Assembly: GCA_033675545.1 (NCBI GenBank)
Contig: JAWDGP010003398.1
Location: forward strand, 1 to 64,000
DNA: 64,000 nt
Source of the DNA: Elysia crispata
Lineage: Eukaryota; Mollusca; Gastropoda; Plakobranchidae
Direction of reading: 5' to 3'
Below are positions 1-20,446 of this stretch, one piece after another. Below the pieces are notes generated by a model. That model worked only from the letters and a program-made list of their open reading frames with translations. It had not been told where the DNA came from and made no database searches. The translations under genes were made by a program, and so were the position numbers. How positions within the stretch are numbered: position 1 is the first letter of the stretch; every line of letters starts with the position of its first letter.

Positions 1-865
1 TCGTCTATGTTCCGTACATGTATAATTATTAATCTGGGGATTCTGATAATATCATGCGTCGTGAAAATAATGTCTTTCAGTTTGAACCGCAGTGTTAAGA
101 CAACGCATCCTTCTCAGTAAAAAAAAAATAAGAAAAATCAAGTATTCAATATACATGTAATTATAAGACTGAGAAGAAAAATTTATTTCGAAGGTTCTCA
201 ATAACTACCTTTGTATCAGCGATGAAGTTGACCCAACACCACCCCGAGCTGGACGGGAAACTACGGTCCACTAACACATTTACCCTTGCTCTACTAAGAG
301 GACACACGAAACTAAAATATTTCTGTTAACTCCAAAAGGGTGTGTGATTCGAACAATCAGATGTCAAGATCAAGTGATAGTCGATCCTATCTAGATCATG
401 ATGGTCTTTAAGGTTGCGAGGAAGACCACATTTTCTTTAGCGGCTGAAGTTTCTGCTACAGTTTTCTATCTCAGTTGATCGCATGGAGTCTTTATAGAGA
501 GCTATGTAGCCTATGTCTAATACAAAACAAATGGAGAGACAATAGATCAGAATAGAATCGACAATGGCGAGTGGCTGGAGTAGATTTTATCACTGTAAGT
601 AAGCTAGAAATTTTAAGCGATGTTTTTGAAATTATCAAGAATCATTTTCTTTTTCTAAAAAAAATCCTTCAAAAGACTGAATTTTTTTATTCATACAGAT
701 ATTATGTTGAATGGTAAGTGTTCATAAATTTTTATATCAATAATCATCTTGAGAAATTCGAGTATACAGGAAAATATCAGTAAAGTTATCACTACTATTG
801 CTTTCGATTCATGTGATGCTTCTTCCATTCTACTGTTACTAGTACAACTATATCTTCAACTTCAA
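1..865. other. No gene recognised
   Basis: AT-rich non-coding sequence with short homopolymer runs. No frame with recognisable protein similarity was seen on either strand. It leads into the trinucleotide tract that follows. Confidence 0.5.
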
Positions 866-1365
<500 letters not shown>

Positions 1366-1659
1366 CCTCCTTCAGCTCATTAAGGTACATTTAAAAAAAA
1401 AACGATTTTCATGTGCTCCCTTCATATTTTGATTCTCCTTCTTTTTTTAAAACTTGACCAAAAAGAAAACCAAACGCACACCAAATTTTGATGAAAATAA
1501 CCAAACTTTATCTATATAAATAATTAAGCATTTTAATGAAAACCCTGTGTCAAACAGCACAGTATTTGAGGGAAAAAGACATTGATTCAGTGAGAAATCA
1601 ACCGATCTTGTTATTACAGTGGCGAGCACCTTGTTATGAAGTTTAATAACAATTAACTT

Positions 1660-2720
1660 CAATCGATCAATCAATCAGATGCCCTCCTCTTTACTTATTG
1701 GCGATAATGACATTCCACACATCTCTATCCCTAGTCGCATTCCTTGCATCTGTCACTCGTCCTACTTTTAGTCACTTTGTTAGTCCACCCAACATCTTTT
1801 CTCGCAATTTTCTTCTGCTGCGTTTTCCTTCGATCATTCCAGTTGTAACAAGAGTTTCTTTCTTCTCATCACATTGCCAAAAAAGGTTGCGTGGCGTTTG
1901 CGATTTCTATTTATAAGGGATTTTGTTGTGTCAGCTTCTCATAACACTGTTCCGTTTAATTCTTTGCAGTCCATGAGATTCGTAGCATTCTCCCACAAGG
2001 AACCACATTTCTATTGTCTACAGTTTCTTTTTAACTTTTACGATATTGTCCGACCTCGCACCGATACATCAGAATTTGTTCAATATAGCACCCCAGGGCT
2101 CTTCTTCTACTGTGAAATGTAGATGTCATTATTTGGTAGGACTGATTTCATTCCCAATTCCATTGCTTGCGCTGCCTTGATGTAATTTCAATGTTGTTGC
2201 GTCCTTCGCTTGATATTAAAGTATTCAAGTATTTGAATTGAGCCCTTTACTTCATTTAATCTGTAGACACTCATTGTTTCAACTGATGACCATTACTTCT
2301 GTCTTTTCGCGATTCATTTCCAACCCTTTCTGTCTGCTTTCTTCTTCAACAATGTCTAACAGTTGTTGCAAATCTTCATTTTCTAAAATTACTACAGCGT
2401 ATTTCAAATTGTGATGGCGTGGCTTACTTTAATTCCTGGGTATCCTTCTAGGTTACGCAAAATCCTTTCATTGTAGTAAGAGAAAACGTCTGGGGCAGAC
2501 GCACATCCTTGTCTAAAACTATGCCTTATTTGATATGAGTTGATTTTCCTTTCAACTCGCGTTGCTGCTATCTGTTCCTATTATATATTTTTGCTAACTC
2601 GTAGATCTTTTCCATCTATCTTCAACTGAGTTAGTTTCGTGATTATCTCATCATGTCGTATAAGCGTACTCGGTCATGGTATAGTCAATGAAGCACACAT
2701 ATCGTCCCTTTTCTACTTCC
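1660..2720 (-). pseudogene. Non-LTR retrotransposon 3' end, decayed reverse transcriptase (copy 1)
   Basis: Read on the minus strand, the segment gives pieces of an AP-endonuclease-type LINE reverse transcriptase in shifting frames. In order they are GRYVCFIDYT near 2700, RQGC near 2500, KYAVVILENEDLQ where YADD is expected (2400-2340), and EMNREKTEVMV near 2310. The C-terminal tail RVTDARNATRDRDVW follows near 1750, with a stop at 1691-1693. Several frameshifts and stops and the lost YADD catalytic box show it is dead. The 3' end finishes in TGAT-type short repeats near 1660-1680, a common LINE tail form. A second copy of the same 3' region lies at 57620-58170. The family assignment beyond this RT class is uncertain. 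Confidence 0.75.
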
Positions 2721-3700
2721 AAACCTCGTTCAATTATAACATGGATGTATATTGCATTTAACAATTAGCTTTGCCTATCATTTTACTGCACTTATATTAG
2801 GTTTGATATAACTATGCTTCGTAATTTTTCAAAATCCTAATTATTACTAATTATACTAAAAATACTAATCCGGTATTAGTTGCAAAAAACGTATGAATTT
2901 TATTATGCATTGTCGGAAAGTCATTGCACATTACATTACATATTTTATAGGCCTTAGGGAGTAGAATATCGGAGTTAATATTATTATTCTTGTGCAACCT
3001 CTATATCATGGTTATGATTTTTGTGTTTTTTATACAAACCCAAATAAACACAAAGTAACAAAGTTACCTCCGACATGTTTTAAATTTATAACGTCCAGAT
3101 GTTCTTAATTACGTTTTAGAGGTTTAATACAATTTTTCAAAAACAAGTAGAAACAGCAACATACAAAAAAAAAAAAAAAAAACCGCAGAAAATTTCTAAC
3201 GAAGAACATGTATTGTTGAGCGGACTGTAAACTATTTCATATACCAGTTATAAAAATAAAAACCACCACATGCCTTTTTCCTTCTTTCTTTCTTTTTCTC
3301 CAACAACATAATATGTTTGCCTCTGTTAACGATTCTCTAGAAAACGCCCGAAAAAAGACGATGTAGATCTCTACTTTTCTCTTTCAGCACATAATTTGGA
3401 ACACGTTTGCTTTTCTTATCACTTGATAAAAAATATACGGTTATGGTTCTTTTTTTAATCGGGAAAGAGGTTAAGTGTGTGTGTGTGTGAGTGTGTGTGT
3501 AGAGGTGTGTGTGGTATGTTATGGTAGCAAATGGGGAGTTTAAATATATTTTTAAATCTACGAAACTTATAATGCATAAATTGCTTTGAAAGAAGTGTAA
3601 GAAAAGAACTTTTAAAACGAAACTTTAGTTATTTGATCTCCAAAACCTAATTTAATGTTATAGAACAACCTTGATATAGGCAACTTATCGAACCCCTAAT
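2721..3700. other. No gene recognised
   Basis: AT-rich sequence with poly-A (about 3165) and a short GT-rich run (about 3478-3515). No protein similarity was recognised. Confidence 0.45.
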
Positions 3701-3707
3701 TTCGTAA

Positions 3708-4211
3708 CCCTATCCCTACTAGGTTGGTCATATTGGCCCAAGGGAGTCTGCAAAAAATGCTTTTTTTTCAGAAAAAAAAATTAATGATTTTGTATTGAGT
3801 TATTAGATATGCCACCTACACCTAACACCCTAAGTTTGAAAACGAGTTTTGAAAAGTTGTAGGCTTTATGCATTTGACAGTGTGGCATTCACTTTTACAA
3901 TACCTGGACATACAGAGTGGGTCAATATGACCCATATATGAAATAGTAGGATTTCCGCATTCCCAGTTTCTATTTTGATGACATCCCCATGCAGCAGCAA
4001 TCATGCACAAATTGCTGAGTGATCTCAGAGATTTCTAAGAAGCTTCCACTTGTTCAATTTACATCAACTAATAGACTGTAATAAGTAATATTGGGTCATT
4101 ATGACCCACCTTAATGGATAGGAAAAAGATGTTTTTTGCAATAGAAATATAATGGGTCATAATGACCCATCTTGCAGGTGACTGCAGTTTAAAAGCCTTG
4201 AAGAGATAGGG
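3708..4211. mobile_element. piggyBac-like MITE, 504 bp
   Basis: The ends form an inverted repeat: CCCTATCCCT at the left, and the complement of CCCTATCTCT at the right. The right end abuts TTAA (4212-4215); the left end abuts GTAA (3704-3707), one base from TTAA. TTAA target sites and CCCTA-type termini are diagnostic of piggyBac. No transposase frame fits inside, so it is non-autonomous. Four copies of a TGGGTCAWWATGACCCA-like palindrome lie inside, at about 3724-3741 (degenerate), 3918-3934, 4092-4108 and 4153-4169. They are plausible subterminal binding sites for the mobilising transposase. Confidence 0.72.
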
Positions 4212-4215
4212 TTAA

Positions 4216-5085
4216 GGCAGTGACAGAAACAAAAATAATTGTAATTGAACGGTCTAAGTGAACTTGACGTTGACATTTAGCAATGAATAGTAGCTGAGAC
4301 CAGTCGGCGTAAATTGTTCCTAAATATGAGAAGTCACAAATTTGATAGTGTATTTATTCAAAGATTAAAATTGACCTCTGAAATTTGTTATTACAACCGT
4401 ATTAAAAGCCGCCCTGAAATATTTGATAATTTATTGCTAAGAATTTTATTCATTTCAAAGATTGAATTGCTTCTTTTCACATATATATTCCAACTTTCAG
4501 CTTCAATGGATTTGCAGCAGCACGTTCATTTAACCTCAAACATATTCTAAGCATACATGGAAGCAACTTACTTAGAACGTTTTCCTTAAGTTATCTTTAT
4601 CCATGAAATATTGAATCAATTCATTGGAAATTCTAGCTACAGTTGGAAAGAGTGATATCATAATGTCTAGACCAAGCAGATTTCCGTCAGTCATAAAGCC
4701 CAATATGCGTTAAATCCTCAATGGGTCGCTCGATTATAAGAAAAGAAGATCAAAAGAGGAAAATCATTGCTACTGTTTTCTTTTTTAAACGATCATAACT
4801 TTTGCTGTTTTTTCTCTGGACGTATTTCCGCTAGAAAACAGTTGAGCAATAACAGACACTTGTAATTTCAGCCAACGTGAAAAATATTTTCACGTACAAG
4901 TACTCTGTGTTCATCCCATTAGCCAGCTCAACATCAATAGAAACTATACTTAACAGTGTTCGGTTGTTGAATGATAAAGCTAACTTTACCATACAATGCA
5001 AAGGTTTGTTTGCTCAAGTGACTTTGTCTGTGCTTCTTTATCATTGCCATAAGGCGCGCAAATACTAAAATCGGGAAGGAAAGAA
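4216..5085. other. No gene recognised
   Basis: AT-rich sequence between the piggyBac-like MITE and a GA tract. Short frames near 4314 and 4877 have no recognisable domain. Confidence 0.45.
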
Positions 5086-5190
5086 AGAGAGAGGGGTGAG
5101 AGAGAGAGAAAGAAGAGAGACAGAGAGAAAGAAATAGAGAGAGAGGAGAGAGACAGAGGGAAAGAGAGAGCCAGAGAAAGACAGAGAGAA

Positions 5191-5275
<85 letters not shown>

Positions 5276-5276
5276 A
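5086..5276. repeat. (GA)n microsatellite
   Basis: Imperfect GA repeat to about 5190, then a nearly pure run to 5274. The long Ser-Leu frames on the minus strand are produced by this tract. Confidence 0.95.
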
Positions 5277-6980
5277 AGCAAGCGAGAGTCAACCCCATAG
5301 ATTCATGACAGACAGGACTTGCTCTAGACTATTATACAAACCTGCAAGATAGCCTAGGACTAGCTCTCTCGTTTTGTGAAGCCATTTTACCTGTCCAGGT
5401 TATTTCATCGCAAGGGCTGAGTATACGACATACCGGTTATAAATTCTAGATGAATTGAAACGACATAAACTAAACTAAAACAAAACAAACAAAACCAAAA
5501 CAGACAAACAAACAGATAAACAAGTGTAATAGAGTAAGCACGTATATGGAGGGGAGAAATCAGTGCGCAAATGCTTTTACGTCAATCCGACGCAAAGAAA
5601 TTTTTGTGTATCTTTATCTAATATTATTTAGATGCTAACACTCCGCTGTTTATTATAATTATTGAGAAACATGGCACATGAGTAATTTGCAGTAGGTAGG
5701 TCTAGAAATAGCCACTTTTTAATTCGTCCCTTAGGCTGGGGCTCCATAGAGCTTCCCGCTTCCCGCTTCCCACTTCCCGCTTCCCGCTTCACGCCTCAAG
5801 CTTCACGTCGCTATGTGCCACTAACAGTCATATCACGTGTTCACAACAGACGCCATTTGTAAAGAAAATCACAAGACAATGGACACTTCAGATGATGAAC
5901 GTTTAATTCTGCTGTTTATACTAAAGAAAAGGAAACAAAGAAGAAAGAAGAAACGCAGTATATGGTGCCGTGAGCATTTTGTGCTACGGGCCACATGTGG
6001 AGAATACATTAGAACATTCCGGTCGCTCTTGGACAATCGGGACGAGGCGCTATTCTTCAATTATACAAGGATGACATATGACACATACAAAGAACTTCTG
6101 GCATTAGTCCTACCACTGTTACAACCCGTGGGTGCTAATTGGAGTCAACCCATTACAGGCGAAGAAAAGTTAATATTGACCTTGAGGTGCGTTGTATACA
6201 TTTTGATAGCCAGCAATAGCTTGATCCTGGCCGTGGTGGTAATACGGCGGTGTAGGAGTAGGAGTATCCCGATGAATGGACGAGGTGGGTTGTAGGTCGA
6301 GATGATAGGTTGAGTAGGATTCGATCGATGAACGTGAAGAATTGGATTTGTACATTGAGGACGATGAGTGATACCGTTCTTGATCCTGAAATGTGACAGT
6401 GCCGGGTGATTTTTTTCGCAACTGGAGAACATCAACTTGGAAGTCCAGAAACTCGTCGTCAGTGAGAGAATCCACTTTCGGCAGAATTGACCTGAAGAAG
6501 TGTAGTCGTGTGGACTCTGTGTTTTTCTGTTCTTGTCTTTGTCGGAGCAATTTCATTAATTCCTCATCATCGTTATCGGTCTGTATCCTTTTCTGGTTCA
6601 GTTTCAAACGTTTCATCGTTTCATTGTGCCCCGACCTCTTTTGTGGTCTTCTCCCCGACAACAATCTCTTCAGCTACCGCAATGAAATCAGTATCTTGAA
6701 CTTGGGTTTCATCCTGGTGGGAACTGTTTGACTCCTCGTCACTCTGTATAATCACACCTATGCTGCCTGTTGTTGCTCGAGACTTCTTAACTGGAACTAA
6801 GAACATCATTTCTTGTAGGAACTTCCACTCTTTGTAATTGGTTGCTCCGCTTCCAGATTTCTTATCTTTCCTTTTAATAGCATTGCAGAATCCACGAGTC
6901 AGTTGGTCCCAGGTAGCTTTAGCAGTTGTATCTGTACCTGTGAAGATATAAAGATCGAATCATGAGTTCGCCAGATAATG

Positions 6981-6996
6981 TATAATAATAATAATA

Positions 6997-7059
<63 letters not shown>

Positions 7060-7062
7060 TTG

Positions 7063-7094
<32 letters not shown>

Positions 7095-7104
7095 GATGAT
7101 GATG

Positions 7105-7185
<81 letters not shown>

Positions 7186-7225
7186 TTTATAATAATAATA
7201 ATGATAATAATAATAATAATAATAA
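6981..7225. repeat. Compound (AAT)n(GAT)n(AAT)n microsatellite
   Basis: AAT units, about 35 GAT units, then AAT units again. It lies inside the Harbinger element, in the introns of both its genes. Confidence 0.95.
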
Positions 7226-7579
7226 GTTTATTTATACCGCGCCTTCCCTTACAAAAGATCAAAGCGCATATAAAATGACTAATTATAAATGCATGTTAAA
7301 ACATGCCGTGACAATGACTAAAAATAGAATGTAAAATTCTAAACATAGATGTATACGTTACATAATTATTTCTAAGAAATTTGACAAAATATACATTATA
7401 GAATGAACAAGAAGGGAGATTGTTATTTTTTTCCAAGCGACAAATGATTCTCTCTTCCAAATGATAGTTTATTTGTTGTTCTGATGTAATAACTAATTAT
7501 TTTTTCTTAGGTGATAATTAATTCTTTTTCCTAATATGCATCTATTGGAATAGCACCATTTCTTTTATTGTATTATGTT

Positions 7580-7880
7580 GGAGTTTTATGTCACTTTAGG
7601 AGCCTTAGGCCATACCAGAGACGGTGCCACTTTGGCATTTTAAATGTGTTGCCGCACAGGGATATTTAGTGTAGCACAAACTTGCGTATCCCACCAAGTC
7701 ACAGTATACTGACATCGGGCCAACTAGTCAAAGTACTAATCTCATAATTTCGACGTCAGACGTGACAGCTGCTAGGTTACCCATTTTAGAAAAAAGTCGT
7801 AGGTTTGACCAGACCGGGATTTGAAACCACGACCTTCCAATGCCTTTACGACTTGGCCAATGCCACCGGTGAACCACTTC
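7580..7880 (-). repeat. tRNA-derived SINE
   Basis: On the minus strand the head, from about 7877 down to 7803, resembles a tRNA gene. It has an A-box-like stretch (GGCATTGGCCAAGTCGTAAAGG, partly matched) and a B-box-like GGTTTCAAATCCC. The body continues to an AT-rich tail near 7580. It is inserted in the transposase intron of the Harbinger element, so it is younger than that insertion. The exact ends and family are uncertain. Confidence 0.6.
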
Positions 7881-9447
7881 TGAATATCAATTTTCAATGA
7901 ATATGTATTCCTTTATTACAGACATCTAGCTACAGGGGGATCTTTCACCTCATTGAGTGTACCATTTCACATGTCGAGAACATCAATCAGTAGACATGTG
8001 ATGGCAACCTGTCAAGTTATTTGAGATGTGTTGCATCCACTGGAATTACCCACACCAACGGCGGAACAATGGCGAATGATTGCAAAGAGATTTGGTGATT
8101 TGTGGGACTATCCTTTCGCTATTGGGGCATTGGATGGAAAACATATTGCGCTGCAGAACCCCGCCAATAGTGGTTCTATTTACTATAATTACAAAGGATA
8201 TCCAAGTGTTGTACTTATGGCATTGAGTGATGCGGATTCATGCTTTATCCTTGTGGATTGTGGTCAGTACGGTAGGATCAGTGATGCTGGGGTGTACAAC
8301 ATTTCACGCATATCAACACTCCTTGAGGAGAAGCAGCTGGATATCCCTACGGCGACATTCAAAATCAGTGGATCGGATATCGACATTCCTTTTATGATTA
8401 TTGGAGACGAAGCATTTCCCCTGAAGCCATATCTCATGAAACCTTTTGCTGCCCGAACACTGAATGCAAAAGAGAAGGTTATACAACTATAGGCATTCAC
8501 GTGCGCGATGGGCAGTAGAATGTGCTTTCGGAATTATGTCACGCAAATTTGAGGTTTTTCAACGACCCATGCGGGTACAACCAGACAAGGCAGTATTGCT
8601 TACGAATGCGGCCGTGTGTCTACACAACTTCATCCGTCGACGAGATGGAAACTTAGTGGACTCGCCATCTACCGTCACCTACGAGGTGATGGAAAATAGA
8701 GGAGATGGCATGCAGCCTTTAGCTATAAACGCACGTGGTGGTAGAGCAACTGACGAGGCAATTGCGATTCGCGATGGCATCGCCGATTTCTTCAGTGTAC
8801 CGGATGGATCTGTACATTGGCAGAATAAACTTGTTTTTCGACATGTTTTACGCCCTGATGGCGAATAATTTTTTATGATCTATTTGATAGTAGATTGACT
8901 AAATTACACAGGTCAACAAAAAAAAATATCTCTGTGGCATGGGGCTTTATCATGCATGATAATTTAAAGTTTAAATTATCTGTTAATACTAATATAGATC
9001 TAATCTTTTAAATATGAATTGTGTTGATCAGTGTTATTTCATTGTTAGATCTAGGCCTAGATCTAGTAATCCGATTCTGACCAAAAATAAAACTCACCTG
9101 TTGAAGGTTGAATCTTCATATCAATGTCTTCCCACGCTTGTTTTCTCTGTTCTTTATTTTTGTAATCCCTGTGGACAGGATTCCACAGGAATATGTGCTC
9201 CTGCACCATCTCTATGACATTTTTCTTGTAATCATCCATCCTTCTCAGTTCACGTATCGTCAAAAAAGTGAGCAAGCACACTTTCCCGCTTCTCGTCTCT
9301 TCACGCGTGAGGCGGGAAACGTGAGACGGGAAGTCGTATGGGACATATTCGAACAAAATACCTCTAACCATTTTTCAGTTCACGCGGGAGGCGGGAAGTG
9401 GGAAGTGGGAAGCGGGAAGCGTGAAGCTCTATGGAGCCCCAGCCTTA

Positions 9448-11262
9448 TATATTGCGCACTATTTCGTAGTACCTTCCATACCTTGAATTGGCAAAATAAT
9501 GTTCTATCTTGGACTAAAGTCTTAATAAAAAGAGAAAAAAAAACTCGAAAAAGAGAGAGTGAAAAAATATTCTGTGTAAGATCTAGATATTGAAACAAAA
9601 ATATTTTAATACGAGTTAAAGCACCCTGGAATAAGATAAATCTAAGAGATCCAATACCGTGGTAAGCAAACTTAAAATGTAACTGTGAAATTCGAATATC
9701 TCTCGTGGTAAAGAATGCTTGGACAAAGACTTAAGATTGACAGACAGACAGACAGACAGACAGACGAGGGGGGTACGGAAAACAAAAATACAAGACAAAA
9801 TTCCGTTTTCACATCTCTCTCCTTCATTCTCTTCTCCATCTCAATGTTCTTTCTTCTCTCCCTCCCAACCTCAATTCTTTATATTAATCTCATTTTCTTT
9901 CTCTATTCCTTAATTTCTTTCTGTCTTGTATTTTTGTTTTTCGTAGCCCCCTCCTCTGTCTGTCTGTCTGTCTGTCTCTCTCTTTCTTTCTCTATCACTT
10001 TTTATCTTCACTTACTCTCTACAGTTTATCGTTCACTCAAACTGTCTCTCTCATACACACACAAACACACCCTCTGACCTTCTCAATTTCTTTTTTCGGT
10101 CATTAGCGAAATATCTTTGATCCTATTCTAATGGGAAGGAAAGCTAACATTTTTGTGTTTGTGAGTACCTGTGGGTGAGATTAACTTATAAAATATCATT
10201 AGGCGCTCAGCAGTAAATAACTTAGAAATAAATTAGACTAATTAAATGCCCACATGCATGGTACTAGTGACTGTCAATCAAATATGTAATTGAACGCTCT
10301 TTTCTATTTTATATTTCAAATCTTTGCTTGCTGGGAAATCTGTCAAGACAGTCCTAGATGTGTGCGTGTGTGTGTGTGACTTTTTCGGAGAGTAATGTCT
10401 CTCCTTCAAGTTAAGAGTATCATCCTCTATAAGAGGTAACTATAAAACCTAAAGATTTCTGTTATTCAACTTCGGCCTATCAATTGACATTCAAATGATA
10501 AAGCTCGTTTTCAAATTAAATGTATTTTCGCACATCCTTATAGCATTTTTCATAAAAGAAAGAGACTTCAAAAACATTATTTTCTGTTACAACGGGAAAA
10601 AATATACTGGTGTTTTTAAAATATATAAAATTATTAATTTGTGGGCGAAATTTCTTTTCTTTTCTTTTTTTTTTTTTTTGTGTGTGCAAAGCTTTGGTAA
10701 GTTTTGGGCTACAGATGGAGCGATATATTTCAAACCTTATATCCTTCAGGCCAAGTGTCTCTATCATCAAAAAAGAATCATAATAATAAGAAGCTCCCCG
10801 GTTAGCACCGAGCGATTGAACACATTGTGGACAGAGAAAGCTGTAGCGCATGCTTGAAACCTCCCTGTTTGGCCGGCTAATTCAATAAAAAGAATAACTT
10901 TCATCCCAAAGTTAGTGCTTAACATAGCACAGCCTTTATGGACTGCAGAAATGATCCCGCACGGTAAACTCTGCATCTGGTGAATGCTCAAAATTAACGA
11001 CAAATCCATAAAAATTATCTATACTTTAATGATTAGTTATAGCAGAAGTACCCAACTTCGTTTGGGTTTGTTGCAAAGGAAAACAAATATTACAAAAGCA
11101 GAGCGAATCTCTGGATCTTTTCCATCAATCCGTGTATTATAGCAAGCCATATCTCGAAAGAATAACCCTTTTTTTCTTCCTTAAACTTTGTTACGCATGC
11201 TCAAATCCTTATTTAGTTGATTTATTTGCCGATCATGATATTACCCCCCCTCCCCCCTTTTT

Positions 11263-11303
<41 letters not shown>

Positions 11304-12035
11304 CTCACTTTTATCTAATAAAAGTTTCTGTCTCACCTCTCCCCACCCCCTCTCTCTAATGCCCCTTCTGTCTGTATTTTCTGCACTTCCTTCACCTCTT
11401 TGGATTATCCTTCTCGCCAATCTAACTATCTCTTTATATTTTTTCATTCAACCAAAGATCATCTACTTTTCAACATATTTGCGAGCTTTCGATTTGTACC
11501 TCACTGTACGTGCACATTTTAATCGTTTCCTTTCTGTTTCTTTTGAACCTAATCTGTTTATATCTGTTACACACACTCTCTCTCTCTCTCACGCAAACTC
11601 TTTCTGCATTTCTCTTTTTGTCTTTCCCCTCCCCACCCCCTACCCCCCGCCCCTTGCGTCCGCTCATCTATTTATAACTGACTGTTTCTGCTTTTTTATT
11701 TTTTTTTTTTTATCTTTCTTTCTATATTTGAATACTATTTTCTTTTGTAGTAACATAGGCTTAAATTCGCTCGTAATTTATAATTTTATTAAGCCTGGAT
11801 CCGTTTTGACTAATTTCTTGTGCATATTGTCTTGGTATTCTTCACATTGCTGTAAAAAAAAAGAGGTGTTAGAATACTTATCAATAAAAAGTGGAGGTCA
11901 TCAATCCAGTCTTATAACAGTATGTCTTGTAACCAAAGTCCTTGATTCAAGAGTCACTAATCTATGTGAGGCAATGCATTCCCATAGCAGAAAATACGTC
12001 AATTGTGTCATTGTAGTGACATGTCCAGCGTCTGC
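9448..12035. other. Non-coding region with short tandem repeats
   Basis: Contains GACA units (9738-9765), TCTG units (about 9957-9977), a short GT run (about 10363-10378) and a CT run (11268-11301). No protein-coding exon or RNA gene was recognised on either strand. Confidence 0.5.
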
Positions 12036-12538
<503 letters not shown>

Positions 12539-12577
12539 TTTCCAATTGAGATTTAATCAGCCTGATGGCTTGGCCAC

Positions 12578-13862
<1,285 letters not shown>

Positions 13863-13892
13863 ATTATCTTCTTCTCAGGGTGCAACGGACGA

Positions 13893-20446
<6,554 letters not shown>

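Larger units (their letters stand above)
5880..8868 (+). pseudogene. Harbinger DDE transposase, broken (HARBI1-like)
   Basis: Exon 1 (start ATG 5880, or an upstream in-frame ATG at 5837) ends AG|GTGCGT at 6186. Exon 2 opens after ACAG at 7922 and restores the family sequence LTLRHLATG across the junction. The nuclease domain shows GALDGKH (first Asp), CGQYGRISDAG (second Asp) and RWAVECAFGIM (catalytic Glu), followed by LHNFIRR, all typical of HARBI1-like transposases. Two defects are visible: an in-frame TGA at 8022-8024 and a frameshift near 8465-8475 that separates the Asp half from the Glu half. The 1.7-kb intron holds part of the opposite-strand partner gene and a SINE. In PIF/Harbinger the transposase cuts and rejoins DNA with help from the partner protein. 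Confidence 0.88.
6170..9239 (-). pseudogene. Harbinger accessory DNA-binding protein with MADF and BESS motifs, broken
   Basis: On the minus strand, exon 1 runs from the ATG at 9239 to 9098 (donor CAG|GTGAGT). It encodes the start of an MADF domain with MVQEHIFLWNPVHRDYKN and KQAWEDI. Exon 2 starts at 6937 after TTCACAG; the junction is phase 1 and continues the domain with TTAKATWDQL and YKEWKFLQEMMFL. A stop at 6621-6623 ends that frame. The reading then resumes in another frame (to the stop at 6170-6172) with a BESS-like motif, FFRSILPKVDSLTDDEFLDF, so one small indel near 6625-6660 breaks the gene. MADF-type partners are known for PIF elements of Drosophila; in the family they bind DNA and assist the transposase. 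Its last bases overlap transposase exon 1 in antisense. Confidence 0.82.
5731..9447 (+). mobile_element. PIF/Harbinger DNA transposon, 3711 bp plus TTA target duplication
   Basis: The element runs from 5734 to 9444 and is flanked by TTA at 5731-5733 and 9445-9447, the usual PIF/Harbinger target duplication. The terminal inverted repeats begin GGCTGGGGCTCCATAGAGCT at both ends. Inside each end is a short tandem array of a TTCCCGC-like word (5751-5800, and complementary at 9383-9420), probably transposase or accessory-protein binding sites. The element carries two genes in opposite orientation: a DDE transposase on + and an MADF/BESS protein on -. Its interior has picked up a GAT/AAT microsatellite (6981-7225) and a tRNA-derived SINE (about 7580-7880). 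Both genes carry disabling changes, so this copy is probably not autonomous. Confidence 0.93.
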
